Positions 35,830 through 48,519 of a DNA stretch of 64,000 nucleotides are shown here, piece after piece. Under the pieces are notes generated by a model. The model was not told the DNA's origin. It worked only from the letters and a program-made list of their open reading frames with translations, and searched no databases. Positions within the stretch are counted from its first letter, which is position 1. Each line of letters begins with the position of its first letter. The stretch is taken from contig JAMYHL010000050.1 of the NCBI GenBank assembly GCA_025531455.1, positions 62,001 to 126,000 of the forward strand, given 5' to 3'. Position numbers and translations under genes: made by a program. Origin of the DNA: Apiotrichum sp. Y4204 (lineage: Eukaryota > Basidiomycota > Tremellomycetes > Trichosporonales > Trichosporonaceae).

Positions 35830-37710
35830 CTACTCCCCGTCCGAAAGGTCACCCCCGCCCTCGACCTGCACGACGCCGTCGCCAGCCTTGACCTCGCCGA
35901 GCTCGCGGCCATGGCGCTTGAGCCGCTCGCCAAAGGCCTTGCGCGCACCGGGGTTGGACGCGACGTCCCAGACCTGCATCGTCGCCTTGCTCCCGGCCGC
36001 CGCGAGGGTAAGCGGGCTCTCGGGGTCGGGGTTCCAGCGCGCGGCAAAGACCTTGCCCAGGCCGAGATCGCGCGAGGTCGCGAGCGAGACCTCGCGCTTA
36101 CGGCCCGCCACGCCGTCGGTCTCCTCGTCCGCCACGTTCCAGATCTTCACCGTCTTGTCCATACCGCCCGTGAGGATACAGCCGCGAATGTGCGGGTTGA
36201 TGTCGAGCGCGGTCGCGCCGCCGTCGTGTGCCGACAGCGTGTATTTCGGCTGTGCGGTCGAGAGACCGGACGCGTCCTTTGAGGATGAGAGCGTGCGTGC
36301 GTCGTATGCGAGGACGAGGCCATTCTCAAGAGAAACCTGGAATGAGCATGAAGAAAACACATTCAGTACCCACGTAGAAGCTCGTCGGCGACCACGGGTC
36401 CCAGCGGACACACTCAATGTCCGCGCCGACATGCACGCCGTATCCCTCTCCGTCCTTTGTCATTGCGTCCCAGACGCGCACTGTCCGGTCCCATCCGCCA
36501 GAGAGGACGGCCGTGTCGGCGCCCGAGCCGGCAGCCGCGCGGTTCCACTCGACAGCCTGCACCTTCTCGCCCTTGTGGATCTTGTCCCAGCTGCTGCGCG
36601 CGCCCATCGGCGACTCGCGCGTCAGGTCCCACAGCTTGACGGTCGCGTCGGCCGAGCCCGAGAGGAGCAGGTTGCGGAAGCGCGGCGTCCACGAGAGAGT
36701 GAGCACCGCCTGCACGTGGTGCTCCGGGTTGGCGGTCGGCTGGACAATCTGCTTCTTCTTCTTCTTTCCGGTGCCCTTGGGCTTGGCGACAGGCTTCTCG
36801 ACGCCGGTGGGGAGACCGAGGACGGCCTGGGGATACAGGCCGTCTACGAGGTCTGCGTCCCAAATCTCAATGGAGGGGTCAAACGAGCCGACAGCGACAA
36901 AGTTGCCCGACTTTGCCGGGTCGTCGCTGCTCCCGCCTGGGCCGGCGCAGAAGTCGAGCCACTCGACGCACAGCGGGAACGACGGCAGCATCAGGTCGTG
37001 GTGCGCGTACAGCGACTCGGTCGCCTCGTCGTACACGTGGAAGTCGAGGCCCGAGAGGTCCGACGTCGTGCGGGCCGTGACGATCAGGTTGTCCGTCGCC
37101 TCCAGCGCCAGCTCCTCCCGCTCCGCGTCCTCGTCCGACTCCTTGAGCGTAATGTACGGGTCGTCGTTGTTGTCGCGGTAGTATGACAGGCCCTTGATGT
37201 TCGAGAATGCGCCCATGGCTGGGGTCAGCGGCAGAGTCGGGGAATGACATGGCATGGCATAGCGTATCGTGCAGCACGAGGCATTCTACCCAGAGCATAG
37301 AACACTGTAGCAGCACCTCATCTCCAAATCCCCTCGTCTCCTCAGTACTCACCAGCACCACCAGACTCCTCTTCATCGTACTCGTCCATCTTGAACGCCG
37401 AGATGTCGGTGGGGTCATGCGGCTTGGCCGGCTCCTTGTCGTCCGTCTCCATGTCCTCATCCCCGTCCTCCTCTCCGCTCTTTTCGCTCTCGCTTCCGCC
37501 CTCGCTCTCCTCCTCATCCACGTCCTCCCACTCGCCGCCGCCGTCCATCTCCATCGCCGCCATCTGCTCCTTCAGCGCCTCGAGCGCCTCGGGCCCCGCG
37601 AGCCGCCCCACGCGCGCAAGCTCTGCCTCGTCCAGTTTGTACCGCTTCGGCTCGAGGGCTGCCCGCCCGCGCGGGATCCATGCCAGCGAGGAGATGAGCG
37701 TGCCGGACAT
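35830..37710 (-). CDS. PWP1: Periodic tryptophan protein 1 (WD40 ribosome-biogenesis factor)
   Basis: Three exons on the minus strand: 37710-37353, 37218-36374, 36336-35830; 569 aa, the usual family length. The N-terminus (MSGTLISSLAWIPRGRAA) and the following ELDDEEM-like KYKLDEAELARVG match Pwp1, followed by a highly acidic segment and ISAFKMDEYDEE. Then come GLSYYRDNNDDPYITL and WD40 repeats: VGSFDPSIEIWDAD, LLSGSADATVKLWDL, VLSGGWDRTVRVWDA, ILTGGMDKTVKIWNV and AAAGSKATMQVWDV. Pwp1 acts in nucleolar 60S/rRNA maturation. The donor after SFY was chosen because it yields SFYVSLENG. The gene is divergent from NCA2. Confidence 0.93.
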
Positions 37711-38074
37711 GATTTTGGTGTGAGTGAGGTTTGATGTAGAGGAAACTGTGGGTCTTGGTGGACAGCTTCAGTCAGGCTTGGGAGCCAATTTCTGATCTCA
37801 TCGTGAGGTCTCCAAGATTTTTCTTATCAGCGCCCCTGGTTAGGATGTTCCCATAAACATTAATGGTGTGTCATTAACAGCATTTGTGCCTGATTATTAT
37901 CAATTTACGTCATAGCCCCCGCTGGGTGACTTTTGAGCCGCGCCCAGCCCAAACCTTGAAACCGGCCTTCAGTCCCTCCTCGGAGCTCCTCGACAATGAC
38001 ATCGACGTCCAGAAACAGGACATAAAGACGCGTCTCGGCGCTCCCCACCCTCTCCCCACCTCACACCACCCCCA
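37711..38074. promoter_or_regulatory. Divergent promoter, PWP1 / NCA2
   Basis: 364 bp between start codons with an AT-rich centre (about 37800-37910) that contrasts with the GC-rich genes on both sides. No factor site assigned. Confidence 0.45.
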
Positions 38075-40108
38075 ATGTCCTTCCTATTCCCCGACCCGCC
38101 GACCTACGCGCAGGAGCAGCTCGAGGCGTCCCTCGGCTCGCTTGCCACTCTGTCCGTCGAGGCGCCCCCCGCCGCAGCCAAGGCAGAACAGGCGCCGCCG
38201 TCGCCGCAGCTCCAGGCCGCCCTTGGGGAGTTTACATCGAGCAAGCCCCCGTCGATCGATCGCCTGCAGGAAATCCTCAAGGTTCTCGCCGAGGGACCCA
38301 CGACACAGGATGTGTCCGCGCTCGACCGCGCCGCGCAGACCGAAATCCTTACCCGTGCAGTCACGCTCATCTGGGCACATGTGATGGAGACGTTTGTCGA
38401 CACGGCGCTCAAGATCGAGGACGACCGCGTGTGGTGGAACCTCGCGCTTGACTCGCGCCTCGGCACGCTTGTCTACCTTGTTCAGAGTGAGTGGGAGTGG
38501 AGACGGAGTTGAACGCTCAATGTTCTGGAGAGTGAAACAGGTATCCTGTTTCTCATGCCGTCCGTATGTCTACTAACTGCAGGCCTGCCAATCCGTGTCA
38601 TCCGCGCGGCAACTGAGACACTGCGGGAAGGCAAGGCGACAGCCGCCTCGTTCCACCCGAAGAGTCTGCGCGAGGCGTTTGGCACGCTGCACTGGCCGAG
38701 CCAGAGCGCGCTGTTCCGCTCGTTCCACAGCACTTCTATTACTGGGCAGCTCGCAATGCTCGCATCGCCGCTGCTGCTAACGCGGCGGGAGATGCAGGCG
38801 AACCGCCGTGCACTAACTCTTGCGCGAGACGGCGCTGCCCTCCGTGTCGGCATCCTCGCAACGCAGGCCCCGCAGTGGAGCCGCCCAGGCAAGCTGTCGA
38901 CCGCAACCTCGGAGGAGAGCCTCGCCGACGAGGCGAGCCGCGTGTACAGCGTCCTGTGCAATGTCCTCGATGTGGAGGAGAACGGGGACGACGATGCCGG
39001 AGTGGACCTCATGAATATTGCCGACACGAGCAACCTCTCCGCCAAGCCGCGCCTCAAGAAGCTCAACATTGAGAGCCAGCAGGCATCCGCACAGGACCTA
39101 CTTTCTGTGCTTGACACGTACCTCCCCCGCGCGCACTCCTCGCTCACGACTGTACTCTCAGAGTACGGCCGACCGTCGCCTCTTGTGCGCCTGTGGTTTG
39201 GCTTCCTCTTCCTCCCGCCCGCAGCGTACTTTGCCGCCTCGGCGATTGTGCGCAACAAGGAGTGGATGAAGGAGCAGGTGCGCAACGCACAGGAGACCGT
39301 CAAGGGCTTCTTTGTGCAGTGGGTGTGGGAGCCGGTCGAGGAGATTGTGAAAACCATGCGCGGCGGCGGAGATGGTCTCGGCGTCGCGCCCGAAACCGTC
39401 AAGGCCGACCGCGAGAGCCTCGAGCGCATGGTCATGGCCCTCGGGCGGGACTACTACCACCTCTCGGACTCGTCGCTTGCCGCCCTCAAGCACCAGGTCG
39501 AGGAGGGCGACCTCTCGCTCGTCCTCAAGGCGTACGAGAGCGAGATGCAGAACCCCATACGCAACGCGCTTACAGGAAACCTCGTCCGCACGCTCCTGAT
39601 CCAGGTGCAGAAGACCAAGGTGAGTGGATGGGCTTTACTCAATGTGGAAGCTGCACCCCGCTGACATCAGACGGATCTCTCGCTCGCGCTCGAGCAGCTC
39701 GACCAGCTTCTGAAATCCCAGCAGCTGACATTTGCGTTTGTCGGAGTCGCGCCCTCGGTGCTGGTGCTGTGGGGCGTGTGGAGCTGGCTGTCGACCGCAT
39801 GGCGCGGCGAGAACCGCGGCAAGGGCCGCCGCAGGCGGTACTTCCACGGTATGCGGAACGTCGAGCGTATCCTGATTACCGCGCCCGAGGACGACACGCG
39901 CCTCTCGAACCGCGACCGCGGCATGATCATTGTCTCGGTTTCCGGCCTGCGTACCTGGGCCGTGGGCATCGGGTCGGGCAGGCGCCAGAACGTGCTCGAC
40001 GACCTGCGCATGGTCGAGAACCCCGGGCTGTCGCGCGTGGACAAGCTGCGCGTCGTCGACAGGATGTGGCGCTGCTGGGGCCTTGATGGCCGGAGGGTCG
40101 TGGTGTAG
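38075..40108 (+). CDS. NCA2: Nuclear control of ATPase protein 2 (mitochondrial)
   Basis: Three exons: 38075-38486, 38583-39619, 39671-40108; 628 aa. Family blocks are visible in order: RVIRAATETLREGK, a hydrophobic segment LWFGFLFLPPAAYFAASAIV, the helix KGFFVQWVWEPVEEIVKT, then SLERMVMALGRDYY, YESEMQNPIRNALTGNLVRTLLIQVQKTK and, after intron 2, LALEQLDQLLKSQQLTFAFVG leading into a second membrane span (APSVLVLWGVWSWL). Nca2 in yeast affects expression of the mitochondrial ATP6/ATP8 mRNA, and the protein sits in a mitochondrial membrane. The final part (FHGMRNVERILI) is also typical. It is divergent from PWP1. Confidence 0.93.
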
Positions 40109-41933
40109 GTTGGAGCGAAGAGGGGCTTGCAACTTGGAACTATCTATGCACTGGACAATGTGCGGCAGAGAGGTGCATGGGTGGGGGAATGTCTTGTCAG
40201 TTACTCGAGGCAATAGCTACAGATCATCAGCACATCGGCAGCTATGACTTGCAGATCTTGACCCCAGCAGGCTCGACGTAAACGCGTAAACATTGCCGAC
40301 TATGCCCATACATATACTGACATACCTCAGCGTTCCTCAAACGCTTGTGCGGCAACTGACCACCCACCCAAGATTTCCAAGATTCTTTTCGGTCTGTTTT
40401 CCAAGCGTATATGGGGGCAGACACTGACGTCATCCGTCCAATCGACACAGATCGCCACTCCCGCCAGCGCATCAGCGCATCAGCATCTACAGTGTGGCAC
40501 CTGAGATCCACGATCTATCAATCTCTGCATGCAATCTAATACACCTATCATCTGCAACGCTGCGCGTCGTCAAGCACCGCAGATATCAGACTACCCTGGT
40601 CGCCCAGCAACGCGTACCACTTATCCGGCGAGCCGCGAGACGCGTCGAGAGGTGGATGCGGATGCGGACACAGGACCAGCCATTTATCTGTGTCTGGCGA
40701 TTTTTGCATCTCACGCATTTGCCACCCGGGCCAACATTGCCACATCAGGTCATTTTCCAAAACGACCCCTGCGCCCTGGGGGATCCTGCTTGCCTGCAAT
40801 TACAAAAAGCGGAATAGAACGGCACTGAGCGATTCTATTACACTTTACTGTACTTGTATTTAGAGGTAATCTAGATATCAGAAATTTGGCCCCGCTTCTT
40901 AGTTCAGGGACGTGGGGGGTGGGAAAGGTGCTCGGGCCCCCTGGATCCTTTGTGGAGGCCGCGCATGCAGCCATTGTCTTCTCCTCGGAGATGATCCCCG
41001 AGGATCCTCCTCTGCTGAAAGAGATCGCCGTCGTGAGAGGATCATCGAGCACCACTGGGCTAGCACTCCGCTCGCCATCATACCCAGCACCATCGCTATC
41101 ACTGTCGTTCCCGCCTGCTTTGTCGGTATCCCCAAGCAGCTCGCCCGCCGGAAGTCTCCGCCGCTGTGCGGCACCTGACACCGCCGCAGCTCTATCCACC
41201 CCAAACCCCGCACCGCCACCTGGTGTGCACGCCCAGGGTGTGTCCGCCTGGACCCACTCTCTCTCTGCTGCGCTGCACATTGTACATCCTCCTTCTCGGC
41301 CACTTTGGCATTCGCTTTGCATTCCTCTTTCACCATCACTCCCTCCATCCTCGTCTTATCCATCATCTCGTGCATCTCACTCTCACTCCCACCTCCCCAT
41401 CCCATTATCACTCCCCGCCACTCGCTGTCGCTACCACATTCGCATACTTACCCCCCCGACAGTCTAGCCCGTTGCGTACGTACCCACCACTCCACTCCAC
41501 CCCCATCCGACCATCTCAGTTCATCTCCACCGGTCACGCTTGTTCCTCTTTTCCCCTTGCACCCTCCTCCTTCTGGCCTTCTCGCCTTCTCAAACTGCCC
41601 ATCAGCAGTCTCAGCACCGCAGCACTCTCCACCACACGAGTAAACTCCCACTCGTCACATTGTCATCAACATCAACTGCATCTTAGCACTCATCTCCTTC
41701 CCACCGCCTCGAGCTTTCCGCCGCGTCTCCACCACCCACATCACCCCTCGTGTGCCTCTCTCTGACACTCGCACAGCTTCTAGATAATCAACCAGCGCAC
41801 TCGGCATCACACGACTGCACGACAGTATCCTGTCCATTTCTCCCACATTGTGTCTGCCTCACTGTCCGTCTAGTAACGGTCGTCCTGCTCGATAATCACC
41901 ACCTCAGGGCGACCCTCCGGACCCTCCGCGCCC
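40109..41933. other. Intergenic region with long CT-rich leader of the SPRY gene
   Basis: 40109-40880 shows no feature. 40886-41330 is open on both strands, but the translations show no domain and I do not support a gene. From about 41180 to 41880 the plus strand is strongly CT-rich, as expected for the promoter and 5' UTR of the downstream SPRY gene. Confidence 0.45.
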
Positions 41934-44113
41934 ATGGACACATCCACAATGTCGTTTTCGGATGAGGCGTCCGACTCCTCTCGCACGCGCTCGACGCCGC
42001 CAGAAAAGGTGGCGCCCGCGCCGGGGTGGCATACACGGTTCATTGTCCCGTTGACAAAGCCGCTCGAGGCGTCCATCGACGACAGCAGCGCAGTCGGAAA
42101 GGGCAAGATAGCCCCAACCCTTCAAGACTATGCCGCGGGATACGTCGCGGACATGAAGCAGGCAGCGTACGCGCAGCAGACGGGGTACGGGTATGCCGCA
42201 CCGCCGGGTCGGTTGGAGCTGCCCGCGGTGCACTCCTCCCAGTTTGACGAACCGGAGCCTGACGGGCCCTCGGCGATCATCATAATCTTTATTCCCATCA
42301 TGGTCGTCATACTGACCGTCCTTCTCGGCGTGCTCATCTTCCTCATTGCCCTCCTTGTGATGCGCCGCCAGCGCGGCATCCGGCTTACCGAGGACGGAGG
42401 GCCGTTGGATCTTTCCCGGGGCGATGGCGTTATTGGCGAGGGCGGCGTCGAGGGCGTTGAGGCGCGCTGGCTCGAGACGGCAGACCCAGACGTCCGTGAG
42501 GCGTACCGCCGTGCGAAGGGTGGGTTCAGAGATTTGTTGAACTTGTCTGACTCCAGAATGGCAAACGTCGTATCCTCCGTCGTCTGTCCCCACGGACATT
42601 ACCCTTTCCCAGTTCCTTTCCATTCAGGAGAAGGGCGTGTCTGCGTGGTCGTTTGAGCCCGACTACGAGGAGAACCTTTCACTTTACGTCCAGTCACGCA
42701 CTGAGATCACTTTCCTGTCTGATGGGCCCGGCATGCCTGCTCGTGAGGGTGGAGGTAACTCTGTCATGGCAAATCTGCCACTCCCAAAGGCGAATGAGGT
42801 CTACTACTGGGAGGTCAAGATGTACGAAAAGCCTGCGACCACGGAGGTTGCCATCGGCCTTGCCACCAAGCCGTATCCGTCTTTCCGCCTTCCAGGGTGG
42901 AACCGTTTCAGCGTGGCGTACTTCGCGTCCGATGGCTTCAAGTCTCACAACTATCCTTTCACGGCGTCGTCGTACGGGCCTCCGCTGGCCGAGGGCGACG
43001 TTCTTGGCGTCGGCTACCGCCCTCGCTCGGGGACAGTGTTCTTTACCCGTAACGGCCGGAAGCTCGAGGACTGCTACACTGGTCTCAACAAGCTGAATCT
43101 ATTCCCGACCATCGGCGCGAACGGACCATGCACTGTGCACATCAACCTCGGCCAGGCCGGGTTCGTGTTTATTGAGGCGAATGTGAAAAAGTGGGGTCTG
43201 GCCCCGATGGTCGGCACCCTTGCACCACCGCCGGCGTATGGCAGCGAGCGCGGCAGTATCCTGCTCGACGCTGGGTACGGCACGCCAGGCTCAAGTAGCG
43301 GGCAGAACCTAGGTGGTATTGGTGCTCTTCTCGAGGCAGCTCGTACTCGTGCTGCTGCCGCGAGTGGAGGTTCCACTCCCATCCCCGGTTCATCACGCCC
43401 GATTCCCGCCACTGGCCCATCGGCCAGTCCGCCGAGCCCCCGCGCGTCGCGCCGACACCGCCACCCCAGCGGATCCGCATCTATCCCTGTTGTCCCCAGC
43501 CCGCTCCGTGCCGGTGCCAGCAACTCTTCCCGACCCACTCGGCAGCCAACACCCGGTGGCGAGGCGTCTGGTTTGTCGTATGTCTCGCCAACCGACACGC
43601 CGCTTGTCGCCCCGCGCGTGCCAACCGTGGACACGAACGATCTCGGCAACGACGAGGACGAGACATTCTCGCCCAATCCCCCAACCCCCAACCGCCTCGA
43701 CATCTCCCTCCAATCCCTCCGTGGCGACCAGAGCTACTTTTCCCGGCGGCAAGCGTCTGAATCCGGCTCCTCATCGCGATCGGACCACAGCGGAGGAAGC
43801 AACCACAGCGGCGCAAGCGGCTCCACTGTCCGCCCGGCCCCCGTGCAACGTTCCCCGTCCCTCGGCCCGCCGCAGGACTCTCCCCCACCGCCCGGCTACG
43901 CGCCGCTCGACCCGCACGTCTACTCGCAGGGCCTGCCCGCGGACCTGCCCGAAGACCTCATCAACCAGGCTATTGCCGCGATGGGCGACACGTGAGCAGT
44001 GGTGTGATGTGCATGTGGTGTATCTCGGTACGCTGACGGTCTGTAGACCCGAGCCAGAGGAGCGCTCCCCGCCCCCGCGCGGCCCCCTGGGCTGGCTGCT
44101 GCGTAGAAGCTAG
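41934..44113 (+). CDS. SSH4: Ssh4/Ear1-like transmembrane SPRY protein, Rsp5 adaptor candidate
   Basis: Three exons: 41934-42519, 42557-43991, 44047-44113; 695 aa. One transmembrane segment (about 113-142, IIIIFIPIMVVILTVLLGV) is followed by a basic stop and WLETADPDVREAYRRAKEWQ across the first intron. A SPRY domain follows (about 225-365: YYWEVKMYEKP, VAIGLATKPYPSFRLPGWN, VLGVGYRPRSGTVFFTRNG, LFPTIGANGPC, HINLGQAGFVFIEANV). The C-terminal half is Ser/Pro-rich and contains two PPxY motifs (PPAY soon after SPRY, PPGY near the end), which bind WW domains of Rsp5/Nedd4 ligases. This is the architecture of yeast Ssh4 and Ear1, which direct ubiquitination of cargo at endosome and vacuole. The last 22 residues need the short third exon; unspliced, the protein ends at 43995. 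Confidence 0.88.
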
Positions 44114-44352
44114 GCGGTGATTGTACAGTGATTGTTGTTATGCATTAGAAGTGACTGTTGAGATTGAGCATCAGATGGGGCGGAGAGCAGGCGACGTCCG
44201 TGGGGAATGTGTCCCGCGTGATGGAGAGTGGAGGATGCCGAACATCCGATGACACACAACTTGGCGCGGGTGGCGGTGACTTGACTTGTCGCATGTCACA
44301 GAAATCAATCACATCCAAGGCATCGCAAAGTGACACCCATCACACACACACG

Positions 44353-47300
44353 ATGCCGACCGTGTCCCTCAACTCGCCGGCCATCTCCCCCTCCTCCCCG
44401 CGCGCCACCTCGCCCAACTCTGTGCGGATAAGCACCCGCGCACGGCCAGGATGGACCGGCACAGCAGCAGGGAGCACAAGCACGTCCGCAAGCCCAAGTA
44501 GGGCGGTCTCCTCGCCGCGCGGTGCCGCCTCTCCTTCTTCGGCGGTATCTCCCTCAGTCCCCTCTCCGGCGAGCGCGTATGCCACCGCCGCGAGCGCGAG
44601 CACGTCCGCAGCTGGATCCCCCGTGGCGAGGACGTCGAGCACGGGCGCGGGATTACTCGTGCCTACGGACCGCGCGGCCGAGGACCTCGAGGAGAACTGG
44701 CTGCCCCGTCTTGGGAGGCTGCGCGTTGCCGGAGAAGTGAGAGTGCCGGGGTATGCGCTCTTTGGGATCCGGAGCTGGTGAGTCCGAGGAGCCAGGGGCA
44801 TGTATGGAAGACGGCTCCGGCTGCTCCTTTCGTGCTTCGTGTCGCGCCTGGTGGTGCTCGTTCAGCTCTGACGGCAGGTATCTCTCGCGCACGCACTGGA
44901 GCTTTACGATCGCCACTCTGACAGGCAAGCCGACGGACCAAGTAAGCTGCCAGTATCCCAGTAATCTTTAGTTTATCCACTGACTCCAGATCTCATGTTA
45001 TGTGCTTGTACCGGCCCCAGAACTGAGCGACACCGCGGGCGCGCAAGAGCTTGCAGTCGCGACACGCCGCCTCGCGGGCGAGACGCAGGGGCAGCCGCGG
45101 CGCACCGAGTTTGGCACGCTGCTCGTGAGCACGCCAGGAGGGTATCGGCAAGAAATGTGGGTCTGAGAGATGTGGGCAGCCGCTGTGGCTGTGGTGTTGC
45201 TCTGGCTCTCTTTCCCTGTCCTTGAGTCTAACTGCAGCTCTCCGATCCAGACGGGCGACATGCGCGAGGCATGGCCCTTTATCGTGCTAAACACGGCGCT
45301 TCGAAGACTGGGATGCGGCGGGCGCGCGGCGCTGGGCAACGAGTTTCCAGTGCCTGCCGTCCGGCGCAAGTTCTACGAGCTGTACCGCATCACAATGCCA
45401 AAGGGCGAGGCGGACAGTGTGGGGGGTGCATCACCGCCCGCGTCCCCTGTGAGCGGCAAGGCGTTTGACTTTATGGGTTTGGGACACGGCCATCCATCCG
45501 AACAGCCGAGCGCAGAGATGGTCGCCTCGTCGTCGATCTTGTTGAACGCTGTCGAGCTCGTCAAGATCATACAGGCCGCACTGGCAATTTGGGGGATGTA
45601 CGGCCCCGGAAGCGACGATACCGAGGTCGACGGGCTGTTCTGCGACGAGACCAAGACGGGGCTGTTTGAGTGGCGGCGCATGATGGGCATGGAGAGCGAT
45701 GATGGGTTCAAGCTTGCCAAGGAGACGAGTGGCGGCTGTATTGATCCCCGCACGCTGGCGGCGCTCGTGAGCTCGATCACGAGCGTGCGATACCAGCTTG
45801 CCGTGCTTGGTGTGGAGAAGGTGAGTCGCAGGGGATCTGAATGTTGTGTAAGCTGTGGAACGAATCCGACTGCAAGGTTGGGCAGCTCCATTCGTTAATT
45901 CCCCTCCAACGTTGTAGCGCAGTTGCTCACTCTGACTCAGGTGCCCAAAGATCCCTTCAGCTCGCCGCGCAAGTTTATCGCCGTCTGGCGGACGTATATG
46001 GTGCGTATGCAACTCGGCTCCACTGACGACAGGCCGCCACAGACCCCAAGAACACCTCCCAGTTCCTCTCCATCTCGGGCATCCGCGCGCTCAACTCATG
46101 CTACGTTTCCGGGCGGAGCAAGTCACACCCGACCGACGCGCTCAAGGTGCACCGCTTCCTGCTCTCGGGCGTCGCGAGCGCCACGAGCAGCATCTCCGCC
46201 AACCTCAAGGGGTCGGGCGCCGACGACTCTAGCACACCCCTCCGGAAACTTGAGCAGCACAAGCGGTTCGGCGGCGACGCCGACGACTCGGGCATCGGGA
46301 TGATCGTGCCGTACGGGAACGGCAACGTTGTTGCGGCCCCGGACGTGATCACGACCGACCTGGACGCGTACCGCAAACTCATCGAGAAGTCACGGGAACG
46401 GGAGTGGGACACGATGGGCGCGCGCCGCGTCGCCGAGCTCTGGTCCGGCGTCACGGCTGAGCGCGGCCCCGAGCGCGACGGCGCGCGCCACCACGGCCGC
46501 TTGGCGGCGTTTAGGAGACGCGTTACCCAGAACACGGGGGACGACGAGGATGGCGCAGGGGCCATGGGCACGTTCAAGGGCATGCGGGATCGGACGGGGG
46601 CGGCGATCAAAGGCGGGTTTGGGCTTGTTGGGTGAGTTGAGAGTGCGGAGATGGAGTGAGAAGGGGATGGGAAATGGAGAGGATGGCAAGGAGAAGTTCT
46701 CGGCCTAGTAGGTGGAGAATTGGATGAGGTTCAAGAGTCAAAGATGTGGTGTTGGGAGGATCCAGAATCAGACAATCAGAAGTTGAGACCGAAGTGGAAC
46801 CCCATGATCGCATGATCGCATCGTGCGATAGCGTTATCAGTGCAGTCTCAACACGGACCCGAAGCGCAGGAGTGTCAGAAGCTCAGAGACCCGATCCACA
46901 CGGACATCCGCTGACCGCAGACGCCGGCATGCGACAGGCTCTGGAGCCAACTATGACACTTCGGATTCTGAGGGCCCGAGCAGATCGCGCCGCAAGCAGT
47001 ACCAAAGCGTGCCGGTGGTCATCGAGCCAGAGGACGACGCAGGGGATCGCGACCGGCTCACAGTATCACAATCACACTTATCACACTCTCGCTCACCCTC
47101 ACCGACGCCGTTCCGCGACGGGATGCCACAGACACCGACACTCCGCCCGCAGGCAAGAAGCACACACCCCGCTATCCAGTCGCCGCTGCAGCACAGTATG
47201 CGCCTCTCGTCGTACTCTGGCGAGTTCAGCGACGGGTCCGTCAGTCGCGCCCCGACGACGTCGCCATTTGACCGCCGGCGGAGCTTTACCCACTCGGCAA

Positions 47301-47993
47301 CAAGCCATGACTGGGCAGCCATCCTGCCGCCCACGAGCCCACACATGCTGCGCACGCGCTCCGACCCGCCGGGATCCGAGAAGGCGTGGGATGTGGTGAG
47401 TTACTGACACTATACACTAGCCTCAAAGCACCACTGACCGCAGCCGCCGCCCGTTCGCCGCTCCAAGAGCTTCACCCACGCAAACGAGTACCGCGACCTC
47501 CGGCGGCGGACGACGGCGCCGCTCGACCAGCAGGTCCACCACCTCATCATAGATGTCGACATGTGCGGCCTCGTGTGGGAGCTGCGCGAGCGCGAGCGTG
47601 CGCTTGCGAAGCGCGCCGCGGACATGCAGGTACGTCTGGAGTGGAAAGCGCAAAGTACACCTCTGATTCCAGACGCTTGAGCGCTCGGCACTTGCCGCAA
47701 GCCAGGCGATTTTCGACGCGCGGGACACGCGCCTCGCGCAGCTGACGAATCTGGAGCAGGAGGCGGCGACCCTCGTCGACGAAATCCACACCGCGGGCGC
47801 GACGGGCGTCGAGGACGACGTGAATCTGCACCGCGCTGCCAACAATGTGCAGTTTTACTTGTCAGAAGACACAAACACCAACGAGCTCGTGTGGGCGCTC
47901 CAGGACCTGCAAAAGGCGTGGGAGGGAATACGCGACGAGCCGCGTGCCGAGCCCGCCGAGCCGCCCCCGCCACGCCCGTGGTGGCAGTGGTAG
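44353..47993 (+). CDS. Stb6-like protein
   Basis: Nine exons: 44353-44777, 44878-44941, 44990-45156, 45238-45820, 45941-46000, 46033-46631, 46921-47395, 47444-47629, 47673-47993; 959 aa. After a Ser/Ala/Pro-rich head (1-110), the Stb6-type N-terminal domain begins near ENWLPRLGRLRVAGEV with VPGYALFGIRSWYLSRTHWSF and LTGKPTDQI, then REAWPFIVLNTALRRLGCGGR and FPVPAVRRKFYELYRI. Later conserved text includes VPKDPFSSPRKFIAVWRTYM and NTSQFLSISGIRALNSCYVSG. The C-terminus is basic and Ser-rich, then coiled coil. Yeast Stb2/Stb6 were found as Sin3-binding proteins; the biochemical role is unknown. One intron is only 32 nt (46001-46032) and another is 289 nt (46632-46920). An in-frame upstream ATG at 44158 would add 65 weakly coding residues. 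Confidence 0.85.
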
Positions 47994-48062
47994 TGAACAG
48001 ATGCATGTATGAGTGGTGGAAAATGTGAGGTGCAGGCCGTGAGCAAACTAGGAGACTGGAGA

Positions 48063-48519
48063 CTATATTCTCTCCATCTTGCTGGGATCCATCCCGCCCG
48101 GCCGTGACGCTCCCGATCCCGAGCTCGTATCCGCCTTTGCGCTATTACTCTGTGTCGGTGCGGGTTTCGTATCGTCCCCCGGGCGGGAGGGGACGACGTC
48201 GCCGAGACCGAGGTTGGTCATGTCGTCGCGGTCCATCAGGCCGTTGTCCATCCTGCACTCGAGGTATGCGCGCGCCTGGGGGCGGCACTGCCCGCTGTCG
48301 CTGCCGTGTGTCTTGAGGCAGCGCATGTAGCTTAGCATGAAGGCCTTGCATTCGCCTGGGTGTGAGTTGTGCGGGCGGGGGCGGATGACCAGCCGGTGCT
48401 TCCAGTGTTGAACTTCAGATCTGCTGTCACTCACCGTCGTGGTCGAGCGGGAAGGATCCGCGCTGAGGCGGCGAGACCTTGAACGTGTCCCCGAGTCCAC
48501 CGGGACGGCCGAATGACAT
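48063..48519 (-). CDS. COX19: Cytochrome c oxidase assembly protein Cox19
   Basis: Two exons on the minus strand, 48519-48435 and 48355-48063; 125 aa. The sequence shows PPQRGSFPLDHDGEC, the Cox19 hallmark, and a twin CX9C helical hairpin with Cys at 31, 41, 52 and 62, followed by RMDNGLMDRDDMTNLGLGD. Cox19 is an intermembrane-space copper-handling protein imported by the Mia40 disulfide relay and needed for cytochrome oxidase assembly. The C-terminal 45 residues (Ser/Pro/Lys-rich) extend beyond the yeast protein. Its stop lies 69 bp from the convergent Stb6-like stop. Confidence 0.95.

Noticed and set aside
36417..37181. Plus-strand 254-codon frame opposite PWP1
   Set aside because: Antisense of WD40 repeats; no family features.
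40750..41467. Overlapping open frames on both strands upstream of the SPRY gene
   Set aside because: No motif, no splice signal and simple-sequence bias; more likely promoter and leader DNA.
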